The notes under the pieces are model-generated. The model did not search any database. It was not told where the DNA came from and saw nothing but the letters and a program-made list of their open reading frames with translations. Below, piece after piece: positions 10,625 to 23,211 of a DNA stretch of 64,000 nucleotides (the first letter of the stretch is position 1; each line of letters opens with the position of its first letter). This stretch comes from Prostheceraeus crozeri (lineage: Eukaryota; Platyhelminthes; Polycladida; Euryleptidae): the NCBI GenBank assembly GCA_907163375.1, contig CAJQUW010006363.1, positions 1,676,512-1,740,511 of the forward strand, in the 5' to 3' direction. The position numbers and the translations under genes are program-made.

Positions 10625-13600
10625 ACACCGTCAGTCGATGAGTTGCAGAGGTGTGGAAGTACTCTCCGACTTCGTGTTCTGCGCTTAGGACGCATCGACA
10701 ATTTCGCGTAGTGCGCCCATCTCTGGTGAGTTACCAATTACCATCCTTTCAAATGACCTTGCTTGCAGGGACGGACGACAGGGCTATAGGACGTAGTTTG
10801 TGGTGGAATCATAGAAATTAACAATACCATATGGCAATATGGTAATTTTTATAGATAACTTAGTGATCACCTTTAGCATAATTACTCATTGACAAAATTA
10901 TTGAAACCGCTGTTTTTTTCATGGCCATGATCAGAAAAGAAAGTTGATTACATTCTTATCATTGCATACATTGTGTAATCGTTCTTGCTTGTTCTACAGT
11001 TTCGAGTTTAATATTCTCATGCCATTTATCGTTAATCTCTATCATTAAGCATTGCAAGAAAAATTTTCTTTGATTTAAGGAGAAAACAAATTAAAGTTGA
11101 TAAAATATCTATAACGCAACAGTCAAACAAAATGCTCAGAATTGTGTACATCATTACAAATTCGTTTACACGATTCTAAGTTTCCATGAAGTGAGGCAAG
11201 CACTGGAATTGATTTTTGTACAGGAACGTCACTGCCAAAATTCCAAGCTGCAGACATGATTGTGCATGCAGGAACTGCATACATCGCACATTGGTTCTGC
11301 TAGATAAGCTGCGCCCTCCCTTCGGAGTGCTGTCGGAAATGAGACGCAACCGGACAATTTGGTCGTTTGAAGCTCGTAAACACATTGATAAACACGCAGC
11401 AAAATTGATTGTTAAAAATTGCAACAGTCCGCTTCACATGGAAATTCAGAGGTGATGTCCGTTAAAGTCGATGTAAATTTCGACTTGCGTAGGCCTATTA
11501 GTTCGAGAGAAGCGAGTTGCAATGCTCGCTCACTCATGACCTTCATGCAATTATAAGGAATACTTTAAGATTACACGGATTTCAACACGTTCGCTTCAAA
11601 CCTCATGTGAATTTGTTGCGGTGATGCTGATGGTTATGAACTAGGCATGCCTAGTAATCTGGTAAAACTGGATCTGCGCTCATGGCTCCATGCTTGCCGC
11701 TTATAATGTCTCCGAAGAAGATATTGAACCCTCATCTGACTAAAGATTCAGAAGCAGGAAGATTATGGAGCGACGAACAAAGGGACGAAGCAAATAATAT
11801 TTCTTGCATTCCCTTGACCTGTTCAAAATCAAATGCGAATTTAAACAATGATGAGCATTTTCATCACCATATCTTGTATTACTAGTGTGTATTGTGTTGT
11901 CAATGTCCTGTCTTTGATTTTCCATCTGTTTGTGTTTAATGCTGTCATTGCATGTATATGTTCCCATTTCTGAGGCTGAAACTCGACATTTGATAGTCCT
12001 ATTTACAACCTTAATAAATTGCCCTTTTTACACTGAAGGTTCTCTTTTACAAAATGGACAAGGTATTCAAAACTAGGCTCTGTCCCTGGGATGGGGCGCG
12101 ATCTCGAACAACTGTCAGAAACAATCAAAAGCCTGTATGCACCAAATGGAATCAAATTAGTAAATAAAATAGGGTATGCTAATTGGATTTAACCAAAGAT
12201 ATTTAATATTATAAAGGGCTAGATAGGAAATAGACGTGTTTTTACCTTGTGTGCAACCAAGCTAGTGAAAATCAGCTGATATTTCATGAAGTTGAAAATA
12301 TTGGTAAGTGAGCAACAAATATTCCTTTTCATTGCCTCTTTTTAGCAATTACAGAACTAAAACGCATTTTAATAACAAATCAAGACATTTTTGCATGTCT
12401 AAAAGCAACGTCCAAATTGCAGCAAATAGGGCCTAATAGTCTAACATTCTACTTTTTCAGATGTTTTGCAAAGTTGTAAGAGCACTGCTGATACAATTCT
12501 TTCAATTAGACTTTATTGCATTATTTTATGTCAGTTCATTATTAAATCTGAAGAGCACATGTCATATAGGAATAATACAAGTGAAAACCATTTGTTTCAT
12601 TTTTAGATGAAAGCAGAGTAAGGTTCATCTACAATTCACCAAATACATGACTAAATGACTTTTCTGAACAGAAAAATGAACAACGTCTTTACTTGTGATC
12701 ATACAGTTAGATTGTTTCTTTGTAATAAGTCCGGGGCCTGGCTATGGTTGTACACGTATATCGTTGCTGTGCCCACCGGTGCCCCGCCACGCCAGACGCG
12801 ATTGCAAGTTTGGCAATAATCTAACGTGTATATGTAATTTTGTGGAAAGAAATTACATGATACAACAGGAAGAAATAAATATGAACTATCATAAAATTTG
12901 ATATAAAATTGGCTTAAGCAAATAAAAAAAACAACATATACCACGTATGTTATGCGATTCACATTGACAAAATCTTTGACATCGACAGACATGCGATGAT
13001 CCATTCCAGTTGGCCCTAAAATGCCCTCTGTTAATTATTTGCAATACATAGATCCATATTTTAGTTTCAGCCTGATGAATAACTCGAAGAGCGTTGTTGA
13101 CATGGGTGAGCCTTAATAGCCAATTCCTCAGCGTGATATTCCGATTATAGATTGATGCCCCATCAGTCTTCATGTGAATATATTTTTCCACTTGGGTTAT
13201 CTGCATTAAATTGCTGTATTACCGCTCTCATCTTCACCATTTTTTCAGATAAACTACTGAATGAATATTCTTGTAACTTGCCTTGTGATATCAGAAAATT
13301 ATGCTTTATATCATATGTCATTTTTAAGGCTTTTTGTCGCATCGCACACCCGACAAAACAGCAATTTCGCTCCATTGCCGCAATGCTTTTTTTTACCATA
13401 TATGGCAGGTTAGAAAAATATTTTTGAGATGACCCATCTCAGATTTCAATCTCATAACCTAAAATGGATCCAATATTGTTCAAACATGTCACTTTTTGAG
13501 AAATCTACGTTAGCCTTTCTGTGCGACCCCAATAATATAAAATATGTCGATTTAACTTCCATGCATGACAGTTGTTTACACAAATTGGCATCATTAATAT

Positions 13601-14169
13601 CATCAATTGGCATTAAAGCTTGCAACTTTTTATGGTCTCAGATACCGATAATCACCCACATTTTCTGTACATGATTTGTGGGCCTACAGAAGAAAGCCCT
13701 CGATGAAAGATTTTAAAATTTGCTTTAAAGTTATCAGAGAGGTCCATACGAACCTACAAAAGTGGAATCTAAGCCGGGTCCTGTTAGACCACTAAACTAA
13801 TTTCGGGCACACCGTGATTAGCTTTGATATTAAGTATTCTGACACATAAATTGAGCAGCCTGCATTATTGAAATTGATCAAACCTTTTCATTGCTTTTAC
13901 TTACAGATGCTTATTATGTTATTGATTATTTATTATATGCTGCAATTGAACGCAAATACATTTGGTGCAGAACAAAATAGTTCATTATGTTTTAATCTTT
14001 ATCTCTCACGACTTTTTCAATCTTAAATCAATTCCTGTAATTGAATTCAACGCCAATAATCCGTCTGTTTTATTTAGAACTCTATTTTGTGTTGCAAGTT
14101 ACAATTTTCTTCACAATTTCTACCCAAAAACATCAGCATAAACATCATAACATTAAACATGCAAACCAC
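10625..14169. other. Gene-poor stretch, unassigned open frames only
   Basis: No domain is recognised here. Two overlapping minus-strand frames at 13399-13163 and 13206-12889 have protein-like composition, but they are in different frames and match nothing known to me. They could be an old pseudogene or chance. Confidence 0.4.
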
Positions 14170-15770
14170 CGAGTCCTTAATCAACTGCAAGAGATACTTA
14201 AACGGTGGAGCGAATACTTCGCAGGCATCAGTAATGTCGAGTTCCCACATCTGCCGATTTCGAGTGCTGACACGGTTGCTGGACCAGTGCCTGAAATCAC
14301 GCCAAAGGAAGTCATGACAGCGACGGGAACAAATGACATTCCAGCGGAGGTGCGGAAACTGCTCGGAGGGTAAAGTGTAAATTTGTTAACTTCGCTGTTC
14401 AATCGCATTCTGACAGAAGGTTCTGTGCCACAAGAATGGTCGAGCAGCATCACGCTGCCAAGATGGAAAGACAAGGGTGCTGTCAGTGAGTGCAGTAACT
14501 ACAGACCGATTCGTCTGCTCTGTCACTCCATGAAAATTTTTGGAGCGCGTAGTAGACAAAGTAAGACATATTTAAACACTTTGGTTGTAGACAATCGCCT
14601 CCGAGATAACACCAACTTCACAACACACCAGTGCGGATTCATCCAAGGCACAGGCGCCATTGATGCAATTCATGCGCCTCGGCTGTTAGTAGAAAAGCAC
14701 CGAGAAAAGAACTTGCAACTACAGCTAGCGTTTCTCGATCTAGAGAAGGCGTTTGACAGGGTTCCTCATACGCTTATCTGGCACACTCCGCGCGCGAACG
14801 GTGTCCCCGAGGTTTACGTTCAGTGGATGCAAATATTGTGCCGCGACGTCTCAAGCGTGATGCGTTGCCCAATTGGAAATTCACCGAGTTTTTCCATACA
14901 AGTCGGTGTTCATCAAGGCTCGGCACTATCACCGCTACTGTTTATCTTGTGCATGGACACGGTGATAGCCATCTGCAAACGCCACGTCTGTAGTCCTTGC
15001 TTCATGCTGATGACGTACTGCTCGCTGCAGCAAGTAGAGCAGAACTGGAAAATCAGATACAGCAATGGAAGACAAGGTTGGACAATTTCGGTTTGCGATT
15101 GAACATGAACAAGACAATGCGGAAGGCAGATGAATGGCAGTGTGAGATTGAACAATGATGAGCTGCCTAAGAAAACCCAGTTTGAATACTTGGACTCAAA
15201 GATCTCGGCTGATTGGGAATCACTACCTGATAAGCAAAGGCGTGTAAATGCAATGTGACTAAAATGACGGCAATGCACCGTTGTCTTATGTGACAGAAGA
15301 ATGTCACTCAATATATAAGACAGTAGTGATGTCGGTAGTACTATATGCCACCGAATGCTGGGCTGCTGCCATTGCTCACGAGCGTGCGCTTCATGCGATG
15401 GAGATGAGGATGCTGCGATGGTCGCTAGGAATTACCTTGAAGGACCACGTAGAGAATATAGAGGTGCAGCGCCGAATGCAAGTGGCCCCAATTACGGAGA
15501 GGATGACGGAGAGGCGGCTAAGATGGCTTGGATATGTGGAGCTAGACACGGAGGACTCGGTGGTGAAACGTCCGACATATCTGCAGCTGCCTGGAAGGCG
15601 ACCACGCGGCCGGCCCAGGAAACGATGGACCGATAGAATACGCAAGAATCTGCACGCGAAGGGCCAGACGAAGGAGGACGCACTCGACCGGCAACAGTGG
15701 AGATCAATCCGTGTGGCGGACGCCACTGGAGCGTGACTCTAACGCCAGAAGAAGAACAAGAAGAAAAAGT
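14170..15770 (+). mobile_element. RTE-like LINE, 5'-truncated and frameshifted
   Basis: The order of parts is that of an RTE-type reverse transcriptase. The pre-RT segment QEILKRWSEYFAGI is at about 14190-14370, NYRPI at about 14500, motif A LDLEKAFDRVPH at about 14740, and motif B GVHQGSALSPLLF at about 14910. Motif C LHADDVLLAA is at about 15005 in a different frame, and the C-terminal tail RPRGRPRKRWTDRI is at about 15600. The endonuclease is missing. At least three frame changes or stops separate the parts, so it is dead. The 3' end finishes in a GAAGAAGAACAAGAAG simple repeat, as RTE elements often do. Confidence 0.75.
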
Positions 15771-16194
15771 ACTGGTAGATACAATTATGAAGTTTTCAGT
15801 ATAAGTATTCATTGTCTAAAAACTGATATTACCCAATGGTACACGAACACTTCTTCGACACGACATTTGTTCGACACGAACACTTCTTCGACACGACATT
15901 GTTCGACACGACGTTTGTTCGTTATTAAGCAATTATAGTCTTTTTCTTTTTCAGGTTGTGTATTTTTTGAGAATTTGTGTCAATTGTGTCAATTTGAGAA
16001 TTGTGTCAGTCCTTTTATAGTAATCCAGCTATGGTACTGTGATAAACTGACCTGGTTTGGCCACATATAAAGTATACATGTACAGGGTGTCCGAAAAGTC
16101 TGGACACATAGGAAAAAGCGAAATTTTATTTCAGATTGTGTATTTTAGATACAAAGTATCACAAGCAATGGCGCGCAGCACAAAAGAAGTCTTA

Positions 16195-16308
16195 GTAACT
16201 GTGGCATCAAATTTATCTGCAAACACTCCGGATAGGAAGCACCTGTTACCGTTGGATCATAAAAGAAAGGACCCAAAGGTGTCCGAAACATCAGGACACA
16301 TAGGAAAA
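16195..16308. repeat. Inverted self-fragment plus extra TIR copy inside the mariner
   Basis: Bases 16195-16275 are the reverse complement of 17089-17171 in the transposase gene, with about three mismatches. They are followed at 16278-16308 by a second partial terminal repeat (GTGTCCGAAACATCAGGACA). The left end is thus TIR, inverted internal piece, TIR again. This looks like a rearrangement after interrupted repair or a short deleted copy fused to the longer one. Confidence 0.75.
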
Positions 16309-16510
16309 ATTGCATTCGAAGAGTCCTAGTTCTCATTCTTATTTTCGAAGTGTGCAAGCGCGTGATCAATGCGTAGGTGACCGTGACTAGCTATTTGCTC
16401 ATTGTCTGATGCATTTGTGACGCGTCATCGACCTGCCATTGGTTTATAAATGATATTCACGATAGTTTGCTAAATTGGCGAGTGTTTTCATTCCTTAAAG
16501 CTGATTGATA

Positions 16511-17530
16511 ATGCTTTGGAGCCAAGAAGTTAAGGTGAAGTTGATACTTTTGTGTGAAAATACTAACCTTTCTTTCCGTCAAATTGAAGCGAGATTTAAG
16601 GAAGAGAATCCTGATATCGAAGGTGTTGCATACAGTGCGATTGCTAAACTCTTACGGAAATTTAAGGAAACTGGCAGCGTCCATGATAAACAACGCAGTG
16701 GTCGCCCCTCAACTGAAGACGATGCAAAAATTGCTCTACTGGGTGCAATGTATAACAGTCCTACCAAATCATTACGTAGGGCCTCTCAGGAATTACCAGA
16801 AAAGTACCATTCATGATATTCTCCAACAGCAGAAATGGCACCCTTACAAGTTACAACGTTCAAAAACTCACAGAAGATGATCCAGACAGGCGAGAGGAAA
16901 TGTGTGACTGGTTCATTCAACAATGTGAAGCAGATGATCTTTTCCTGCGCAATATCTTATTTTCTGATGAAGCCATGTTTTATGTTAATGGTGAGGTCAC
17001 CAAACAAAATTCTCAATATTGGTCAGAAAATAACCCACATTGGGCGAAAAGTAATGGTATGGTGTGGAATATTTGACACTGAATTGTTGGGTCCTTTCTT
17101 TTATGATCAAACGGTAACAGGTGCTGCCTATCTGGAGTGTTTGCAGATAAATTTGATGCCACAGTTACAAGCGCTTGGAAAATTGCCACAATGGTTCCAA
17201 CAAGACGGGGCACCGGCTCATTATGCTGGAAGTGTACGGAAGTGGCTGAGCGAAACATTTCCTAAATGGATCGGCAGAAGAGGCGACGTGGAATGGGCAC
17301 CTCGATCCCCAGACCTAAACCCTTTGGACTTTTTCCTATGGGGTTATCTGAAAGCCCGTGTCTACCGAGTGAAGATCCGCGACATCGATCATCTCAGAGA
17401 GAGAATTGGTGAGGAATGCGCGCTCATCAATGGCAATGTTGAGATGCTCCGGAAAGTTCAAGATAACTTCCTTAAACGTTGTCGTTTGTGTGTTGCCAGT
17501 AATGGAGAGCACGTAGAACATGTTTTGTAA
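16511..17530 (+). pseudogene. Mariner transposase, frameshifted
   Basis: The N-terminal helix-turn-helix part starts at ATG 16511 and includes LSFRQIEARF and RSGRPST. The catalytic core follows in other frames: LFSDEAMFYVNGEV (first Asp), FQQDGAPAHY (second Asp) and WAPRSPDLNPLDFFLWGYLK (third Asp). This is a DDD-type Tc1/mariner catalytic triad. Three frame changes occur between about 16790 and 17070, so no full protein is made. After 17050 the C-terminal half is open to the stop at 17530, which suggests moderate age. Confidence 0.8.
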
Positions 17531-17901
17531 GACTTCTTTTGTACTACGTGCCATTGCTTGTGATACTTTGTATCTAAAATACACAATCTGGAATAAAATT
17601 TCGTTTTTTCCTATGTGTCCAGACTTTTCGGACACGCTGTAGAATCATTGATGCAAGATATTTCCGATCAATCAATGCTAGATAAAGCATTATTCATGCA
17701 GAACTTGTCGAAGAAGTGTTCGTGTCGAACAAATGTCTTGTCGAAGAAGTCTCCGTGTTGAACAAATGTCTTGTCGAAGAAGTGTCCGTGTCGAAGAAGT
17801 TTTCTGTCGAACAAATGTCCGAAAACATAGATATCAACTTGTCGAAGAAGTGTCTGTGTCGAAGAAGTGTACCAGATCCTACCCAATATATTACCCAATT
17901 G

Positions 17902-17920
17902 ATATATATATATATATATA
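17902..17920. repeat. (TA)n microsatellite
   Basis: Nine TA units follow the right end of the fold-back element. Confidence 0.9.
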
Positions 17921-20900
17921 CCCAATTTTTGCATCTAGATGTTCAACTCCTTGAAATCGTCCATTGAGGCTGACTATTGCTATGCATTAAATACCCATCA
18001 TTTTGGTTGAATCACTGAAAAGATGCAGCACGCAATCAAGTCTGATTGTAGCTGTAAGCAATGCTCAGTTATGTGGTGCATTGATGTTATTTGAAATAAT
18101 TTTGCATGACCATGGTAATGGATGTTGTGATGATAATTTGAAATGCATTTGTAGAAACAAAAATGTTCATTTCGATGATATTTCCGAATCGGAACGCCCT
18201 CCCCTTTTTCTTTTGATTGTGGCTCCGCGTTCCTCTCAAAATATTACAACATTAAAGTATCGCTAAGGTTTTTGAGAGTAATTTACAACAAGTAATTACA
18301 CTTACGTTAGTGTATTCCTTCAGCTCCTGTGGCCTACAGTTCTACTCTACATTTGATTTTGCCACAATGAGAACACACTTTTAAAATTTAGGTTGTCGAA
18401 AAATTCCTGTTTCCAATCGTGTTTCTGATCAACATGACATGTGGTTGTAGGGTGATGTGTCGGTCGACGAAATCTCATCGTACTGTCGTACGCTGACCAA
18501 AGTTGTAACAGTGAGATAAAAATACATCCCTGCCACATGGCTAGATAAGTGTCTTCGATGATGAAATCGTAAAGGGACATCATCAGGATATCTGCCGCAC
18601 GTACAAGCCGCACGATACTCGTATGTTAGGAATATTTGGAATCACTTCTGTTTGGATTTGAAGAAAATTTCTAATATACCGTACATGCAGATGTAAGTGC
18701 ATGCTCACAGGGTTATTGTCTTTTTTTACAAATGAAATATAATACAAAATTATTCACATGGAGTCGGAGCATTTAATTAAAATATTTAGACTTACAAAAG
18801 ATGCAAATAATACTTCACATCAAATATTTAGTTGCCATCATTAATTAAAAAGCGGGAACACTTCCGAATTGCCACTATTTCTGCAGACCTAGCTTTCATT
18901 TCTCAGTATTACAACACAATATCATTTTTAATAAACAGCACACACGGAGAAGAAAACTTGAGATATGCAATAAGCATACTAAATTGTCTTGGTTATTTAT
19001 GAAATGATCGCAGCACTCGCATTACGACATTACGAGTGATTAGGCGCACCAGTAGTAGTTGATATAACTAACTGTAATTAACATCACTTGGCATGGAGTA
19101 TTGTACGATGACTATAGTTCAATCAAAAAATGAAGCTTTGTCACTCAACAGATATATATTTGAAAAAGTAGCGATGTCTAATCAAATGCATGATATCATT
19201 GAACTGATGATGCTAAGTGTGATAATTGGGGTTAGTTTGTGCATACGCATGGTCAAAAGTGCGATAGCATTATGGCATGTGAAGCTGGATTACATGGAAT
19301 ACAGAACATAAGAAGACCGTGCAGCTATAATGTGCAGTTAGCTGCTAATGGAAATGTGACGTCTCTTGAATTCAATTTCTTAGCGTTAAGATCCATCGCT
19401 AATGTATCAGCAGCTGATAGCTCAGAAGGTCACTATTTTTCAGATTCATTCATTTTGCGCTCAGCTTCCTAGAAAACCACAAAATCAAACTTGGCACTTG
19501 AATGGCACATAGCAAAAAACTTAAATAATTATTCGATCAAGCACTATCAGAGGTTCAAAGTCGGCATCAAGCACTGCTAACTGGATCTTATCTTAGTAAA
19601 TTAGTCTTTGAGGATACCAATGATGGCTTAGTGCTAGGTCAGTAAGCAAGCAAATTTATTCTCATTGGTGGATTTCATGCCGTCATTAGTAAGTATCGAC
19701 TTTGAAATTCAATCATAACATATCTTTTTAGATCAGATATTTGTTGCTGGAGATATAGGGCACGGCAAAAAATCGTTATCAGCGATGCCTAATAGGCAGA
19801 ATCATTTCTTGTGGCAGTGAACATTGAATTCACAAATCTAAACAATAATAGTTTGGACATTTATCGCTTACGGGCTTTTGAATTGATTTTTGAAATGTTC
19901 GCAATGAAACAAACGTGATGTTGAATTTCCATTCTTGAGTCAAATGAAAGATGATTAATCTCATGGCATGTTGATGTCGAAGAATAAATATTTGCAGCAA
20001 TAAATCAAAACAAATCAATATTTGGAGACACCACTTGAAAGTAAACTTGAGGTAAGAGGTTTTTATGACGAATGATTTGCTCTCTGTAGGGTAAATTCGG
20101 TGAGACGAAATGGGAAGTTTTAGATGGATCTGCTGATGTCAAATATTGACAGTCATCAGTCACGTAGACCAGATGTCTCAATAGAGTCAAATGAAGCATT
20201 CAATTCCGAAAAAGGAAGAACTCAAAACGCAAAGAGTTCAGTTTCATTTGAAATTTAGTAGCTTAGTGAAAGGAAATCGATGCAGAGTGATTAAAGACAT
20301 GTGCTCTGCCTGTACCCTCTTGATATTACACAATGAGACAATGAAATTGAACTTAACTATGTATATATCTGCCCCTCTCGTTCTGAACTAGGTCCATACA
20401 AGTGGTGCGATAAGGAATCAAAATTTGATGTGCGCACCAAACTCTGATGAGGATACGTACATTAGGATAATTGAACTCATGAGTAAACTTAAATGCCTCT
20501 TTTCAATACTTATTAAACTTCTATAATTTATGAGCATATCTCATTTAACGTTGTAGTTGTGAGAACAATAATACATAATGAGATACGCAATACTGAAGTT
20601 AATAGCATTAGTGTTCCATGGCAAACATATATGATAATTATGTTTATGACAATTCATCGATCGTAAAATGTAAAACTTATGCACTTCTCGAGATACGAGT
20701 ATGGTATAACTTTATCTCGATTTTTTTGGGGATTATCTACCCAAAGAACTTTATTAACTTAAATTGAGAAGCAAAATCGAAAGGAGAAACCAAAATTCTC
20801 TGTTGAACCCTGGCAGTAAATTCAAAAAGTAAATTAAGTCTCATAGAAAGTCACAATCTCACAACTTCGAGCTTTAAGGCTAAGTTGAAGGTCCAGTACT

Positions 20901-23211
20901 CTAATGATGCAAAATTCGTATATGGAAACCGTAAACATAGAAAACCCTTCTATTATCGCAATGGAATTCAATTAACATAAAGCTGGAAAAATTTCAACAC
21001 AGGTTGTACAATGCAGAGATCCCAGCAGACCAGAATTAAAGAAAGATGTAATCATAAAAATAAAACCGTTGATGATATATAGATGAAATTCTCGAATCCA
21101 AAATCACTTGACTTCATCATAAAGTGATACTGCAAAACATTATCCAGGTCTTCGTAAGAAATGCTGTTTTGTCCACGCGAAACTCGCAGAAATTTCGCCA
21201 AATTATCCAATTTCGCAGAAATATTAATTGCTGTCGACATTCAGTGGTTTCGGATAGGGTTTTGATAAATGTTAAGCTAAATACGGACATTATTAACAAA
21301 CCAATCTTGCTGCAAAGATATTCAACGTAGCGCGCAGGTTTGACTACTATCAAATCAGCATGATATTACGCTTTGTCGTACTTCTGACGTGTTTCCTGTT
21401 TTTCTAATCAGCTCCTATTCCTGCTTTATCTCCTTATACATCGACTTTGAAATTGTAAAAAGTTTTGATAGCTTTGCATCGCATTTCAGAAAAATACCCA
21501 TGAGAATGAAAATGATGAATCCAAGTAGAAACACTATCTCCATACCAAGGTGACAAAGCAAGCAAAAGTCAGTGACAAATAAAACACATTTTAGTACCAG
21601 CTTGTCAGCTAAGAACTGAAACTCGTCGGTTATTGTCTTCAGCATAGTAAGTCTTTGTAGCAGGATTTCATACCTCCTCAAGCGCAAAATGGCCATCACT
21701 TGCGCGAGTTTATGCAAAGTCACATGGTATTCGATGCCCTGTTGAGCATGCTTCATTACGTAATAAACCACACTTCAATGAAAAATAGGCTGTACCAAGG
21801 TGACCTAGGCTGCTAATAAATGAATCAAACCGCATGATTTTGATGAGTGACATATGAGCGCGTATGTACTTGTAGTGATCATTCTTTAATATAAGACAAA
21901 TTAGTTGCTGTAAGACAAATACTGCTGTATACATTTAGATGCAAAATTTTGTTATATAATGCGACCATTATATATGCACATATGCGGTACAGGAGCCCTT
22001 ATGTGCACTTAAAAGTACGGAATAAGAGAATTTTGAGCCTATTCCTATTACTACTTAAAATTGGTAACCCGCGAATCTGTTTGCAGGCCACTCTTTGTGG
22101 CCCGCTATCCCAACTTGATTGCCCACCACTGGACTACATGGACCGTATGCAGTGAATGAAATTTTTGCATGTGTGTGCATGACTCATATCCGTCTAAAAA
22201 TAAACACACCTCTACTACTCGTACAAAGCGTCAATACAAATTCCAGGCAAGAGTCGGTTCAGAATTTTCAGCAATACTTTTTACTATCAATATCTGTCCA
22301 TTTACCTACTGATTGTGGAAATTTTAATACTTTTTGTGAAGCTCTTAACCACAGAATTAAATATTTTGTTTATATGCTTCTAAGCGCGCAGATGAATCTA
22401 GTTCTGTGCTCTTAACTAATCTCAGTGTCAAATGGATCATCGTAGAGACCGTGGTGAATCGTTTCAGTTTTATAACGTTCGTCGGTAAAGCCACAAACTT
22501 CTATCTCAATGCGTTTTTGAATCATGATAATCTCACATGCATTCAGCAAGACACTGATATTATCGTCCCATTCCTTCATCACAGACATGTAACTGCCGTG
22601 ACTTTCATGTCAGAATTCGTTTCATTCAGTTAAAGCGATCAGTTAAAACCGACACAACTTACCGTCGTTTGCTTACAAGAAGGGTTAAACGTGAAGCAAT
22701 GGCAGCATCAAAGTTATCATGTCAGAGCATGAATAATTTCTTCCTTATTCCTGTGTTATTCCTAAATTTCTTACTGTTGTGTCAGGGAGCTACGCACGTA
22801 GGATCGATCCTATTAAAGCCTACTATAAAATAGACTTACTCGGTGCGGACAAAGAACTGCGTGTTTCGGTATTCTTAATAATCTACACAATAATAATCAT
22901 CTAACGAACAACTCAAATTAACTAAATGAGACTAGGAATGACTCCGTTCACGCCAACTGTAGCTTATAGTTTCAGAATATTTGAATAAACTTGAATACAG
23001 CATCTAAATACAGTACCTGAATACATATTTGAATACAGTAGTCAGCAGACCTCGCACTGCATGTCCCGGTGGGCGCAAACTCAAGGATGATCTGACATCA
23101 TTTGTTAAGTTCCAGTAATGATTGCGCAACTTCCATCATTAATCACTGACATTATAAAATAGTGATAATGATGTTATTTAACTGTTACATGAAAGTAGCA
23201 TGAATGTAGCT
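17921..23211. other. Long gene-poor stretch
   Basis: I recognise no gene family, RNA or transposon here. Two minus-strand frames deserve mention: 21771-21415 (118 residues, with hydrophobic stretches VLFVTDFCLLCHLG and IVFLLGFIIFILMGIFL) and 21240-21052 (62 residues). They could be exons of a membrane protein such as a chemoreceptor, but no defining motif or convincing splice chain was seen. Confidence 0.4.

Larger units (their letters stand above)
16083..17639 (+). mobile_element. Tc1/mariner-superfamily transposon
   Basis: The terminal inverted repeats are about 110 bp (16083-16192 and 17527-17639) and begin CAGGGTGTCCGAAAAGTCTG at the left, CAGCGTGTCCGAAAAGTCTG at the right. The flanking dinucleotide TA is present on both sides (16081-16082 and 17640-17641), as expected of this superfamily. 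The inside holds a decayed transposase and, near the left end, a misplaced inverted fragment of the element itself. Confidence 0.85.
15830..17886. mobile_element. Fold-back type repeat element interrupted by a mariner
   Basis: The left side (15842-15925) and right side (17702-17886) carry the same roughly 33-bp unit in opposite orientation, built from TTGTTCGACACGAACACTTC blocks and their complement. Outside them ACCCAATGGTAC at the left pairs loosely with GTACCAGATCCTACCCAAT at the right. This is the layout of a fold-back element with tandem repeats in its long inverted ends. Its middle is taken up by a mariner, so the original length was only about 500 bp. Confidence 0.55.

Noticed and set aside
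12889-13399. A host gene on the minus strand
   Set aside because: Two overlapping frames look protein-like, but no shared frame, domain or splice signals support a gene.
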